Positions 21,702-34,779 of a stretch of DNA of 64,000 bases are shown here, piece after piece (position 1 is the first letter of the stretch; the number at the start of each line of letters is the position of its first letter). This stretch comes from Puffinus mauretanicus. Lineage: Eukaryota > Chordata > Aves > Procellariiformes > Procellariidae. The notes beneath the pieces are model-generated. The model was given only the letters and a program-made list of their open reading frames with translations. It ran no database searches and was not told where the DNA came from. Location: NCBI GenBank assembly GCA_023333565.1, contig JAJKFH010000948.1:1240001-1304000 (forward strand). The letters run 5' to 3'. A program made the position numbers and the translations under genes.

Positions 21702-24700
21702 GCACTGTAACTGCAAAGCCCCTCCACCTGTTACCCTGTGCTAGAGCAGTACGTTGGTGCTGTCTTGCCACCCTTATTCCACACAAGTTTTCTGACACTT
21801 GCATGGTTGCCTCCATCTTCTCTGTTTCCAGTCAGAAGCTGGTTTCTGGTTATGAATTTTAAATCTCAAACCTGTGTGCTCCCTGGTCAGCTGTGACTGG
21901 GTTGCTGTAGACTCCACCTGACCGACATCTCAGTTTCTCAACAAACATTTGATTTTGGAAGGCTCAGATGGGTACTTAGGGGCAGACAGCGTTACTGGGG
22001 TGTTAGTTGTTTTTAGCATTAAGATAGAAGCATTTTTCAGATCAAAAACGTGGTAGGCAGACAAAAATGAGTGCAGTCCTCCATGTTAACAACTGTTTAT
22101 GCCATGGAAATCTATGTTTTAGATGCCCAAATCTTACACAGCCCTTATGATTAATATTCATGGGAGAACTTGATAAAAACCAAAACCAAAAAACAACCAA
22201 GCCCACAACAAAGCCAGAGAAACCTCAAGAGAGGAAAGTTCATCCATCATACCTGTGCAGTACATTCACTTGATCTGGAGTTCAGCATCTACTAAGAAAT
22301 TAAAGACAGTTTTCAAATGCTCACAACCCCCAGCAAATAAGTGAACAAGCAAAAAGCACCCTAACATTCAGCAGAGCTGCACTCCTATCATATTGCAAGA
22401 GGTCTGTGACAACATCAGCCAGTTACCAACCTGGAAAACCTATAGATAATAACATTTAAACAGGAGGCTGTTTTAACCAACATGAGGAACCTTCCTCAAA
22501 GCTTTCCTGGAAAAGCAGAAAGACTTGTGCTGCTATTTTGATTTATTTCACTTGCACATTTTCCACAACCAATAGCAGGTGGGATTCAAGGCTGGTTTTT
22601 TAGCATAACTCTCTCATGTTTCGTATCTCTGTTCTCTGATGTCTGTGGATGAAAAGGCTGTGCTTGAAAGACAAAGTACTGCACAATTGCTTTATGGCTT
22701 TTTACCTGCTGTTTGTAGCCTATTTCTGAAAAAACGTGTATGTCCTTGTCTGTATGGACTCACGTGCTCTCTGACCAATGCACATATGCGTACAGACACA
22801 CTCGTGTCCAGCATGACAAAGGGAGACTGGGACAAGGATTGCTGAAGTCACCGTCAGATCATAGTTTTAGCTTTTTGTGTGTGTGTAATGACATTTTTTC
22901 TGCAGTTTTGTTTCTTACTGATGCTTGAGAGCTTACACACTGGTTGAGATCTGGTACATAAACACAAAACAGAACATCGGGTTTCTGTGTAGGAGTTGTT
23001 AATGATGTGAGTTGCCTAAATACTTGAGCAGTAGGTGCTGACAGCCTTTGGTTTAATTGATATGTTGTTATCTCTGAAGAAAAGCATCTGAAGGGTTACT
23101 CAGCCAGTCGATATAAATTGAGTTCAACATCCTCTGGGATGTTGAAAACATCACCGGGTTTGCAGGGTCCAATTAGTGATCATTAACAGGGGTACCACTG
23201 GATTACTAGCAAGCTGGTCTGCCATTTCTGCTCCAAAACTGTGCTCTGTGAAGTTTCAATGAGAGCCAAATTGATGCTAAAAAAACCTAAAGCACCATGC
23301 ATGAAACTTTGCCTCCTAAAGCGTCCCTACTCGCAGGCAGCTCCCAGGAGATCAGCAGCCTAGAGCATCAGCTTCCCTGGTGGATGTCCGCCAGATCTCC
23401 TCATATGCTGAGGAGTAATTTTTGTGCTTATACTTTGTGTAAGCTGCTTATCTCTGGGTTGTGTGTGAGGAGTGAAAACTAATCTCCAAAACAAATTAGA
23501 AGACACCCCGGGAATGATGGATTTCTTCCTTTTTTTTTGCGTTCTTTCTGGACCTCTAGGTTTTCCCCTTCCTGCGGCTGTGGTATCAACTGCTTTCCAG
23601 TTCTTTTGAACCACTGTCTTTGAGCACAGTAAGAATAGAGAACAATTTCTCCTATCTCAAATAAGCCTGTTTTTCCTAAGAACCACAAATTTCTGCTAGG
23701 CACCGATTCAAAGTTGAACTAGTTTTTCAGGAGGAAAAAAATACTGACCAGCAGCAAGAAGGCTCCTCTGCTGTGGGCTCTAGGCCAGGAGTCTTACAAG
23801 TTTATGTGCAATAAAATGGACCTGATGTAGTGAACTCAGAGCTATTGTTACAAAGTGGGCCATTGCCAGCAGCGTGGGACCTCATGTGACGCCTTACACA
23901 TAAGCGAGCCAACCTGCAAGATTACCACCAGCATCGCCACCATGGCTTCCCTCTAATAGCAGGCTCAATGCCTATCAGAAATGGAAACTGCACTTGGAGG
24001 TTGGTGTTTGTTAGTGATGTGTCCAGATGGTAGGCTTCAGTCTGCTTTGTCCGTATGATAATAAACTCTTGGTTTCCTCTCTGCACCAAATAAAATTTCT
24101 ACAAGAACATTAGCCACTTTAGCCAGTTATTAATTTGAATTAAATTCAGCAAGAGCCCTGTAACCAACCAGTAATGACCTTTTCCTCAGCAAAAACCTAG
24201 AGTACTAAAAAATAAAGAGAAATATTATTTCACACTCTGGCTTCTATCCACTACAAGTATTAAAGTTATAATGCTCTTGTTCAGTATTTTTGTCATGCTA
24301 TCTACTTCAGCCAAATCAACAAACAAACCAGGCTAGTGCCAAGAAATTTTATCTTTATGCAAACATGTGAAATAGAATTTAATTTACCTAACTCTGAGCA
24401 AGTGTTAAATTGTGAAAGCCTGTTTAAATACAGTGAATGCAGTTGCAAAATAGTTTCAGTCCAAAAGGACTGAAGCAGTGTTTGAGGTAAATATAGAAAT
24501 GCATCATTGTTTATGCAGCAAGTTCTTTTGCTGCAGCTCCGTCCTGCTGGTAAATGTGATTAGAAGACCTAGTGTGAGAATAACAAACAAACAAATTAAA
24601 AAATGGTGAATATTTACATAGGTCATCAGGAAAGAAATGTCATGTAATACACAGGAATATTCTTGTGGCTCTTTCTTACAAGTGCTAGTAGGTGAGATGG

Positions 24701-27700
24701 GTAAGTGACTTTTTACCCTTTTACAGTTGGATGGCTTGAAATTATTTCCAAGTCTGAATCACATCCAGATCATAAATCTACTCCTCAAATTGTTGTGAGG
24801 GGCAGTCTTTGTGCAAGAGAAGCCCCGGGCAGCTGGCAAAGCTAAAACACTTGCTTCACGAGAATAGATTGAAGATGGCACCTTAGTTTTACAACAAACA
24901 CTGCGGTACTTTGTGAGTTATGTTTATCTGTATGCTGGAGATGCCCTTACGGCACCGCAGCTCTGCTAACCAGCCATAAGCCTCCCTGTGCTGGCTGGTT
25001 AACGGAGGCTTCCAGCGCTGAGGGCTGCCGAGGGAGGTCTGACATCCGGGATAAACTGGTTCCTGAACTTTCTTTCTGTAATTTGACTTTGCTGGGTGGC
25101 ACTGGTTGCCCACCCTGAGGCACCAGTGGATGTGCTCACCTTCTGGTTGACCCACCCACACCTGATCCTCCCCCTCAGCGTGCAGCACTGCGCAGAATAC
25201 GGCAATGCGACGGGAGAGGGCTCTCACCTACCGGTTCTCTGAGCATCAGTAGGCAGGATGAGCAAGAAGAGGTGGTACGAGCCCTTCTTACCAATGCGTG
25301 GGGACAGTGGCATGGCAAGGTTAAGGAGCAGCTTTATCAAGGTACATAGCTGAATTGCTCTCACTGCAGGGAGTTAGAGCTCTGAATTTGTTTATAAATC
25401 TAGCCCCAGATAACTTCCCTGAGATGCAAAACTTGTCTTGTGGCAAAAGAAAGCATCAAACCCTAACCTCTAATCTAGAGGTTTATTCAAAAAAGATCAT
25501 CCTTTATCTCACAGTGATAGTTTTGAGTTAAAAATGTCGCTAGGCTCCCCATCTCACCTATAATATCCCTAGGAAGCAGGTGGGGTCTCAGTTTTGCCTG
25601 TATGGTCTGTCACCAAAGAAAAATCTGAGGCAAATTCAAGCAAGCTCCTTCTAACGGCTGGCTGAAAGCATATCACATTTTGATGTATTCTCTAATTTTT
25701 TGTCGTGTCACAGCTCATCAACAGCTCTGGCAAAACCCACAGATTTTTCAAGCATTTTTTCCGTAATGTAGTGCAGAAATCAACTTTGGCTTTATCCACC
25801 TCAGCAGCAGGAAATGTGAGAATACTTGAGCAAATATGAACAGTCCATCATCTCCCTCAAGCCTTTATAAATTTACCTGCGGAACCAGGATGCTATAAAT
25901 CCGCAATAATTAGGAAAATTCTCTGAAAGTAAGCTGAACTATTGTTGTGATCCTTGAGAAAGGAATAAACATTAACCTGTTTGAACTTGGACACGCTGTT
26001 TAGTGCCCTGTTATTCCCCTCTCACATTCCATGTGCTATCGCTTAGCAATTTCACTGCAAAGCTAAACCAATACCGCCGGTATGAAACACATTAACGCTG
26101 ACCTAGCGATAGGTCACTAGCAAGGAATTCTCCTCTGGATGGAGAGCGTGTTTTTAATAGTCTTCCACAGAAACCTATTTTCACCCCTATGTTGTTTACT
26201 GCTCTGTGTGTTGGTCAGGAAGAAAAAAAAAAACAATGCTGAAGTTGCTGACACAAAAATATGGAAATAATAAGTAATAATTAATAAGACAAGGAAAAGC
26301 TACAAAACCAGCACACTGTGCAAGCAAATAAACCATGTTTTCACATAGCTTAATGCAAGTTCCTGAGTATGTTAAGAATAAAGACAGTAAGCGACATGCA
26401 CTATTTAGGGGAGTCTTGAGAAGCAGGGAATAAAACACAACTCAGGGCCATGGTGGATAGTTAGATGACCGTCACCACGGGTATAGGTGGAAGTATTACA
26501 GGATCAGGAGTTTCCACCCAACCCAGTAAAATGGCTGCAAATTAAAGCTAGAGACATTTTGATAGAATATGTCGTACATTTTGAGCATATTTATATGAAT
26601 ATTATTTATAATGTATAGATAACTTACATATTTAGAACAGTTAAGGTAATTAATCATTAGATTAACTTATGAAGGGATGTGCTTTTTCCCAATAAATGTT
26701 AAGCTTTCAGATATTATTAGAAGTTCTTTGTTGTTTTTTTTTTCCTAATTCAGGTGGAACACATTCAAGGCAGTCCTATACATTCTTATTTAGAGATCCA
26801 CCAAAGAAAAGCAGTGTGGCTCAGGCCTTTCTTCTACTCCTGATGAGACAGTTTATATTAAGAGCCCACACTTTCCTGCCACATCCTAAAGCAAGTTTAT
26901 GAGCCATTGGAAAGAGCACTTAGTGTGGAACACATGTATCTGATAAAAAAAAGTAAAGATACAACAAATATGGAACCTCATGCTGACATCTTTAAGAAGC
27001 CTTTTTAAATTCTCCAGCATCTGATTTTTTTCACTTGCAACTAAATATTAATATTTGCCTGTCTTATGGCTGCGTACATTAATTAATGTTAAATTGTACT
27101 CTGAGTTCCTGAATTCTCTTTTGATGGTAAAACTCATCATTGACAATTTTGTGATGCCAAAACTGTGCACATATTATCAATAAAGTTAATCCTCTTATGC
27201 TTCAATTACTTATCACCTGTTGATCCTCTTGCGATGCAAATGACTGAAGCTGGACGGTCTGCACTACCCAGATGCGCAGTAGCACAGAACAGCCAGGCAC
27301 ACAAACAGCACCAAGCACCTACAAAGACATTATAAAAGAAATGAGTTGTCAGAATTTTTTGTGCAAGCTTACAAAGTTTTTACAAGTGTGGCCTGTTTTT
27401 TCAGACCAAAAAATCTCGTGTGCTCCCTGAGCCCTGACACAAGTATTAGATATCACTGAAGTTCTCCTAGGCTTTTGGCCCTAATTTGAATAGCCACGAT
27501 GCAAACTGGGATTATCTTCTTTAGTCTGGGTATCTTTATTCTAGATAGTAATTTACAGGGGATGCGGAAAGTGATGGTGATTTAAAAAAATTCCCTACAC
27601 CAGTGATTCCCAAACTTCTTGGAGACACCAGCAAAAACTGGAAAACTTTGAAATTGATTTTGTCTTTGAAAGAAAGCCAGTTCAGAAAGCACAGAAAACT

Positions 27701-28151
27701 CTGCAAGCTGTTGCAGAGGCTTGTGTATCCTGTCTTGGACCCATGCTTTCCCACCTGAAGGTAGAGCTTGATGACTGCAGCTGATTGTACCTAGGTGTGA
27801 AGCCAGAGGTCCTTGGAAAGCTATGACCAGTTGCCATTCTCTGTCTCAAATCCAGTGACCACCTGTGGTCAGTGCTGTGGCTGTGTGTCCAACAGAAGGG
27901 GATAATGAGTATCAAATAAGGGAATGGGGGGATAAAGGGGAAATGGATATTTTTGTCACTAGGGTTATTCAAGGCCTTGGTAGAGCAGAAGTGTCCAAAA
28001 ATATTGTTAGAAATGTTTTCTTGAAGTTTTAGCTATGTTGTCCCTTGCCATTGCCCTGTTCCCGGCTGGATCCCAAGATGGATCATTTGTTCTATAAAGA
28101 CTATTGTAACCTTGGAGCTCTTAATAAACTCTGATCATGTTCCTCTTGAGC

Positions 28152-28180
28152 CTTCTTTTCTTTTTTTTCTTTTTTTTTTT
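28152..28180. repeat. Interrupted poly(T) tract
   Basis: T runs are interrupted by single C residues. Simple sequence. Confidence 0.85.
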
Positions 28181-30231
28181 GTAATAACAATTACATAAAT
28201 CACAGAGATTCATTTGGTTTGTTAGGCAGATAACACTGGAGATTTAAAGATTAAGCTGCGGTGTCATCCAGATTTCCAACAGGGAGCTCATTCTGAGAGC
28301 TCACTGAGGGGTGATACCACCACATAAAATGCAGTCACTGAAAGAATGTAATTTTAGCTTCAATTTTAGCTTTATTTAATGGATGTTTTCTAATGGTATA
28401 GTGTATGTCCTTAATTTGCCTCTCTGTAATGTGAAGCTGATATCCTTGAGTAAGGAATTCAGAGGCAAGCATTTTAATTTTTTTTTCCCCAGTAGCATTC
28501 TTCTTTATTGCGGAGGCAATCAGCGTTAAAAGCAAGACTATAAAACACGCTATTTTTTGGGAATCTGTAGTGACAAGATGTCAGTTTGGAATGCAGGTGT
28601 TCTTTAGTGAATGAACCGTAAAAAGATCTACATGCAAACCTTAATAATAATGTTAGAGACAGTGGGAAGGGCAGCCAAGGATGTGAATTGAGAGTTGTCT
28701 ACAGTACAGAAAAACTATGGAAAAACTATGCCTTGAGTGTCAACAGGATCGAAGGACCAAAAGTGAAGTTTGGGGCAGGGCTGGCAGAACAGTTGTCACC
28801 CAAGAGCTCTGAAAAGGCTGTAAGAGAAAGAGGATGCCCCAAGCAATGCAATTCCCAAGAGGAAGTCCTCCTGAGATGTGCAGCCCTTCGGAGTGAGCCA
28901 TGTGACTGCTCCTACCAAAGTCTGAGGTGCCCAAACATCTGTAAATGTAAAGCAGGGGCATGTGTACAGCATTATTGTCCATGATTTTCCTCCCTCAGCC
29001 AGGAGCCACCCAACAGGCCTCTCTAAGCCCCCGAGGGATGTTGGTGGGTGGATTTTCCAAAGGTGAGTGTGAAATGCTGCTGTAAAACCCGGCCTGGCGG
29101 ATCGCAGTCACTCCCCGCAGCTGTCAATGGCAATGAGTGGTGGAAGGGTGGCGGTGCTGGAAATGAGGTGCTGGAAATGACCGGCAGCAATATCTTCTAT
29201 GGGCAGAAATAGACTTACAAATGAAAATGGAAGGTGGCACCCGGGCTGGCTGAAGCTCTCAAGCGCAGGCGGCAGAGGCAGCCTGGTACTGGGAACAGAC
29301 ACGTGCCAAGGCTTTTCCCTCAGCTACCCTGTCCTGGCTCCCAATACTGGGAAAGTGACTTTCATTCTGACAACCAGCTGGGGTTTCCAGACACAGGGTG
29401 AGACTGGTTGCAGAGTAAAACTGGTGGAGGTCACATGAGGTAACTCCTAATGGGGGCGGGGGATGCTTTACCACCCCCCTTTCCCTTTGTCTGACAGGGA
29501 TTGTTTCATGTACTGTGGTTTACAGAGCTGCCAAACGTTATGCAGGGAATCTGGCAGCTTTCTTCTACCTCCCTACAGCCCAGCCTGACCCCCCGTTCAT
29601 CTGGCTGTACCGTACCACCGTGCTGGATTTGCTTTAGTCAGCTGCCAGGGACCCTGTGTTGCCAACTCTGCAGAGCCCTGCAGCCGTTCTGCTTCCTCCC
29701 TCCCTGCCCTGCCACCCCCTCCTTGTAGCTCCGCGACAGCAATGCAGAGATAACAGCGGTCCTGAGACAGAAAGATGGGAAGAGTCAGAAGATGACGAGA
29801 GAGAAGGGATCAAAGGCGGGAGGAAGGGGAGGGGCGGCCGCTGCTCTCGGGGACCTCACAGGGTTGATGCAGAGCAAGGGATGACAAATTCCAGCCCCTG
29901 GACTGGCAGATACCGAATCAGTCACAGCTCTTGATGCCTGTGAAAAAAGGTGCTTCTGGTATAAAGGTGGCCCCGTACAGACCGAAATGTACTTTGGACA
30001 TGCCAGGTTTGGCCAAGGAGTCTCTGGCTGTACTCAGTTGGAGCAGGCGTGCTGGGTGCATGGTTCTCGGACCCTTCGACAAAATCAAGAGAGTGCTGTG
30101 AGGAACAGCCACATTTTAAAGAATAAAGGTCCAAGTCAGAGTTGTGACTGCATGTGCAGTTTCTGCTCTGAGAGCAGATGATGGCAGGGATTACCAAGCC
30201 TCAACCTGCAGAAGTTATGTTGATCATCAAG
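28181..30231. other. Intergenic; GC-richer block 28.98-29.94 kb
   Basis: I see no gene. From about 28980 to 29940 the sequence is clearly GC-richer, with a purine-rich stretch (about 29768-29835) ending in a GCGGCCGC octamer at about 29836. Overlapping open frames on both strands (29199-29438, 29501-29934 and antisense frames) are what GC-rich non-coding DNA gives by chance. No domains are visible. Confidence 0.6.
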
Positions 30232-30436
30232 TGTCACGAATGGGTGGTTTTAAGGCCGCGTAAACAATCACTGGCAAAGGTATTGGCAAAGGGTGATTTT
30301 AATAGAAATTTATAGAAACGCAACTTAACAGAATTTGATGGCAAGGTTCACTCTATTACTTATTACATGGATTAAATTGCACAGGGGAAAATTGTATTAG
30401 AATTGTGTTGGAATGATTTGTACAGAGATTAAGAGT

Positions 30437-30482
30437 AAAAAGGGTTAAAAGATAAAAGGATAAAAAGGTAAAAGGTAAAAGG
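30437..30482 (+). repeat. Purine-rich (taaaagg)-like tandem run
   Basis: Irregular repeats of taaaag/gataaaagg lie within the LTR-like element: almost pure purine apart from regularly placed T residues. It may be slippage-derived. Confidence 0.75.
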
Positions 30483-30487
30483 GGCAC

Positions 30488-30715
30488 CCTCCCGTTGAGT
30501 CACGAGGTTCAGAAGAGATCCAGCTGGACCCAATCTTAGTCTCAGACTTGGACAACGGTTTATGTCTAATACAAAAAGGGATAGGAAGGACCTCCCATTG
30601 GGTCACGAGGTTCAGAGTAGACCCTTTTGTTTTCTAAACTCCTTCTCAAAAAGGAGCCTAGGTGTGGCTGGATCTACCCTTAGTCTCAGACCTGGGCAAC
30701 AGTTTATGACTAAAG
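30488..30715. repeat. Imperfect direct duplication inside the LTR-like element
   Basis: Two copies start with cctccc[g/a]ttg[a/g]gtcacgaggttcaga (30488 and 30591) and both proceed to cttagtctcagac[t/c] and gg[a/g]caac[g/a]gtttatg. The second copy carries an extra insert of about 25 nt (about 30624-30660) before the shared gtctcagac block. Confidence 0.8.
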
Positions 30716-30860
30716 GGTTAAGAGTTTTTAGCAGCAACTTAGAGTCTTACAATGCTTAAACATTGATCAATTTGACAGCTTGCACAAAGAATTAGTCAAG
30801 ATACTACAAAGATTAAACCAACTTAACTACAGGTTATACTTGTTAGTAACTATATAGATA

Positions 30861-31050
30861 AGCGCGTAAAAAGATCTAGATCAATTTATACATATATATA
30901 TCTACAGATTATAACTGTAAGCGCGCAAAAAGATCTAGATCAATCAATAACTACAGATAACTGTAAGCGCGCAAAAGATCTAGATCAACCAATACATATA
31001 TATGTAACTACAGATTATAACTGTAAGCGCGCAAAAGATCTAGATCTATC
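30861..31050. repeat. Four-copy palindromic tandem array
   Basis: A core of about 22 nt, agcgcgcaaaagatctagat plus caa, recurs at 30861, 30920, 30966 and 31026, spaced 59, 46 and 60 nt. It is separated by actacagattataactgta and catatatata spacers. Each core carries two palindromes, GCGCGC (mutated in copy 1) and GATCTAGATC. The third-to-second spacing is shortened by loss of part of the spacer. Confidence 0.9.
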
Positions 31051-31080
31051 AATACACACACACACATATATATGTATATG
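31051..31080. repeat. (CA)n/(TA)n microsatellite
   Basis: aatacacacacacacatata continues into tatgtatatg, directly after the last copy of the palindromic array. Confidence 0.85.
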
Positions 31081-34000
31081 AATATGGTACCAAAGCTAAA
31101 TGAAAGGCCTAGAGTTAAAGGTATACCTGTTAAAAATTCCCCTCGAGTCCTGTGAAATACTCACGTCAAATGCTTTGGCATTTCCCAACGGATGAAGAGT
31201 TGAGCCCCGAGGAGTGTCTCAGCCCAGAATCTCGGGGATCCTCCGAGTATCGCATATTCGAGTTTGCGGACTCTGAGAGGCTCCCACTCAGAGGCAGGCT
31301 CTGGGTGCAGCCCGCTGTAGTCCAGGAGAGCTCAAAGGGTCTCACTTGGTACCGCTGTTTATAGGTTTGCAAGATGATTGGCTTTAGACATCAGTAAATT
31401 TCCATTTTGGCTACTATCCGAAGTGGTCCAGGGTAGTAATTATGGTATTGTTTCATGGTAACAATGGTATTGTTCCACTTGAGCTATGATCCAGGTAGGG
31501 AAAGCTTCAGAGCTGTCAGAGATGACGAATCATCTCCTGTTTCTATTCCCTGCCTTGACCATGTAGCTAGTGTCCCTGGTACGATCAGTGTTGTTCCCCA
31601 CCTTAGCCATGCAAGAGCGCTTGGTACGGCCAAGGGACGCTTAACCGCCCAACTCATACACAATGGTTAAAGCTTAACAGAAGGTTCTGAGATCCTATCG
31701 TAGACCAACGGAAAAGGGAGGGGGAATGCACCCAGAAACAAACTTCTCTCCCCCTCAAACTAGGAAGGGGCGAAGACTCTGAGATCTGGTATGGGCTGGC
31801 TTTTTTCTTCACCCTTTCTCTCAAGAATGTGATGTGTAACCAGATCAGGAAAAGTAGGCCAGGCTGACCATGTATATTACATTGATGATGTATCCAACTT
31901 GACAGTTTTCACATGACTTATGTGCATTACATCTTGTGATGAGAAGAACTGGACTAATTGTTTATTCTATTTCCAGAAGCTCCCGTGTTACTACTTAGAT
32001 GGACACACACATGTCAGTTTAACATGATTTAATTATTTTTTACTAATCAAAATTGTAAAAGCAATTTTAAGATAAAATCTGTAACGCTTTTTGGAAATGC
32101 CTGGACTGTTGAACAATGAGGTACAATGGCACAGCCTTCAGAAAGATTATTTTTTTCTCAGCCTGAATAAGTAGGATACAGTCTCATTTCCAGAAAATGA
32201 TTGTTTCTGCACACCTTTGGTCTCTGTATCAGTCTTGCTTTATTCTGGAAAGCAGCTAATCACAAAACCCAGAGTTAAAATAAACATAATAGCTGCTCCT
32301 GCTGTTCTTTTGCAAAAGTGAATAGATTTCCATCTGGGCAAAGGCTGAAATATTGACCTCTGCATTCAACGCCACTGAAACGTCCCTCCTCCTCAACCCA
32401 AAACACCAAAGAACCCCTGGAATAATTATCCTACTTATATCATGAACGTAAAAGATAAAAAAAGATTTCTTCCCCTATCCCAGCCTGTCCGATGCAATCT
32501 TCTGATTCCCAGAGACACTGCCAGAGCGAGCCAGCAGCACGTAAGCAGCCAGGACCAACCCCTTCATTTGCAAGAAGCTGTGCAGGGCAACGGGGTAGTG
32601 GGGGAGGTGGCCTGTGACTGATATTTGCACGAGAATATCGCTGCCCCGATGGGTTAAAAGAAGATGAGTCATGAGTGCTGGATCGCAGCTGAAAGAACCA
32701 AGGCCAAGGCCAAGTAGGGGCAGGGTTGTCAGCCTCAGATGCACAGAAATCCAAGGAAGTCCTCCATGACCATGTTGGGGATGGGGAAGAACGTGCTTCA
32801 TTGCACGCAAAGAGGCAGGGAGGAGGGACGGGGAGGCCACCCAACTCTCTACACTTTGAGGACGGACTGAAAAGAGAAGTGAATACAATATGGGTATTCC
32901 CACATTTAGGTGGGAGCCCAATGACTTTGTCAAACATGTCCTCATTACAGCGGTGTTAGCCAAATCCTCACCAGGGATTGCTGGGCACAGCCTGGGCAGC
33001 AGCCTCATGGGTGAGGTGCCAGAGGAACAGGTATCCAGACAGCCACATGGAGAAGCTCGTTCCAGACGAGTGTATCAATAAAAGAAAGAGTGGAGCAGTG
33101 CATTGCAGATCCTACAGCAGAGGCACTGCAATGGATTTTCCCTGAGAGCGGTGGCAGCAGGCTGGAGGTGGAGCAGATGCACGTTTCTGAGGGAGCAGAA
33201 AAATAAAAATCTTTTGCAGGAAAATAGCAGTTTTGAGAAATGATTTGACACAAGTTTTGAAGTAGAGCAACAATTCTATGTTAACTTAGGCTGGTTTTAT
33301 TTCTATTTCTTTTTTCTCTAATTATTTCAGCTCTGATTTCATTTCTGCTTTCTTTCCTCATGTAATTGCTCTTCAGCTAGCCAGCTGCATTTAAGCTTGC
33401 ATAGAAATAGTTTTGTTTCAGCGTCACTGGTCAATCTTTTTGGGGTTTGCCCCATGTTTCCGTTCCAAGGAGCATGCTGTTTTCAGATTTGCTCATTTTA
33501 CACAAGAGACCACTGCGGTGGGGTGGCAGCTGTCACTTAAACTAGACTCAGTCTTTGAAATCAGTAACAGGTATCACTCTGGATCTGAATGTGTGGCAAA
33601 AGGAGCTGGGATTTCCAGTTTCTGTGGCTGACTCTCAGATGTTGGCTGCCAACGTGAAACAGTGAATACTCATTTATTTTATAATATAAACTCTATCCTC
33701 CTTCCCTGAAGGGATGTGGAATGAAATTCAAATATTAGGAGTTATCTCGTTTCCTAGGCAAAAATTTCATACAGCATTTACCTCACCTTACAATGAGTGC
33801 TGCAGAAGTGCTGTGTTAATTGGGAAGATCCCAAGATAAGGCTGCTCAGAAACAACATTCTTCCATGTAAACATTTCAGGAAAGAAGAAGAGAAAACGCA
33901 GCTGGAAGGTCTTGAGCTTTATTTTTTTGTGTTGGTTGCTGAGTGCATGTTACGAACCACCTTTGTGACAATCCACAGATGAGATGAGGTGGTACAGCCC

Positions 34001-34438
34001 TTACCCTACACATAAGTAATACACTTTTAACTGTGCAGGTGCCTAGCTCAGTGCCAACATATTGCCACCATGTGGAAGAGCAACTGTGGACGCTCAGCAT
34101 CCAGGGAGCGGAAGGGAATCACAGCAGAAAACGGTGGTCAGCACTGCTGGAATATTTTTCTGTGGCATAGTCAATGGCTAACAGTAAAAATGAGTAGACA
34201 ATTACACATTTCTAGTAAGTGTTAAGGACTGGCCCAAAAAGTACCAGTCATAGCTACTTCTAAAATATTTCTCTACTTCAGTTTCTAGAATATAGTTCAG
34301 TGAAGGATGTAGTTGTTAGTCATAATGCAAAGCCAAAAAGAAAAGCCACTTTTAACAACTTTAAAATATGTTTTTGAGAGGTGTCAATGAACGAAATGCA
34401 TATTTTTTCCTTTCTTCACTATGACATCTGTTTAGCTT

Positions 34439-34474
34439 AAAAAAAAAAAAGAAAAAAAAAAAGAGAGGGAGAGA
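34439..34474. repeat. A-rich/GA-rich simple repeat
   Basis: Two A runs are separated by a single G and followed by gagagggagag. Confidence 0.85.
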
Positions 34475-34779
34475 TGAAAGGTACACAAAAAGTAGCACAT
34501 AGCTGACTCCAACAAGCCTGGGTTTAAGATGATGACAAGGAGCTTTCTGTCCCCCAGCCCCATTTGGTCTGGGAAATGTTTCAGGGGAGAAGGTACCATA
34601 GTTGGAGTAAAAGCACAGACTGCATTCTCAGCGGGAATGATGTAGGGCTGCAGTAATACAGCTGTAGTTTTCTGCTACACATGCTTGCATCCTAAACTGT
34701 GCTAAGGAACCAGGCAACAACGGCCACTCTCGGATCTCCAACTTTTGGTCAAAATCATTCCTTTCAGTAACACTAAATA

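Larger units (their letters stand above)
21291..28151. other. Intergenic sequence, no gene seen
   Basis: AT-rich sequence with no exon-like or domain-bearing frame. It contains an old CR1/L3-like 3' relic (about 21460-21590), a C-rich run (21687-21701) and a moderately GC-rich patch near 24930-25230 whose antisense frames (24889-25227) overlap each other and look like chance. Confidence 0.7.
30232..31800 (-). mobile_element. Probable LTR-type element (solo LTR or LTR fragment)
   Basis: The left edge is sharp at TGTCACGAATGGG (30232); the right edge is uncertain (about 31720-31830). On the - strand there is a CCAATC box (31381-31376), a TATAAAC box (31364-31357) and, near the far end, an ATTAAA poly(A)-type signal (30303-30298). 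The end reads ...CGTGACA on that strand, consistent with an LTR terminus. Inside are two direct-repeat systems: a roughly 100-bp duplication (30488-30715) and a palindromic array (30861-31050). No gag, pol or env frame is present. I did not find a target-site duplication, and the spacing between the TATA and poly(A) signals is long for an LTR, so both orientation and class are uncertain. Confidence 0.55.

Noticed and set aside
32440..33008. Antisense frames of 165 and 177 residues
   Set aside because: They share the same DNA in different frames and neither shows a domain or exon-like boundaries. At most one could be real and nothing supports either.
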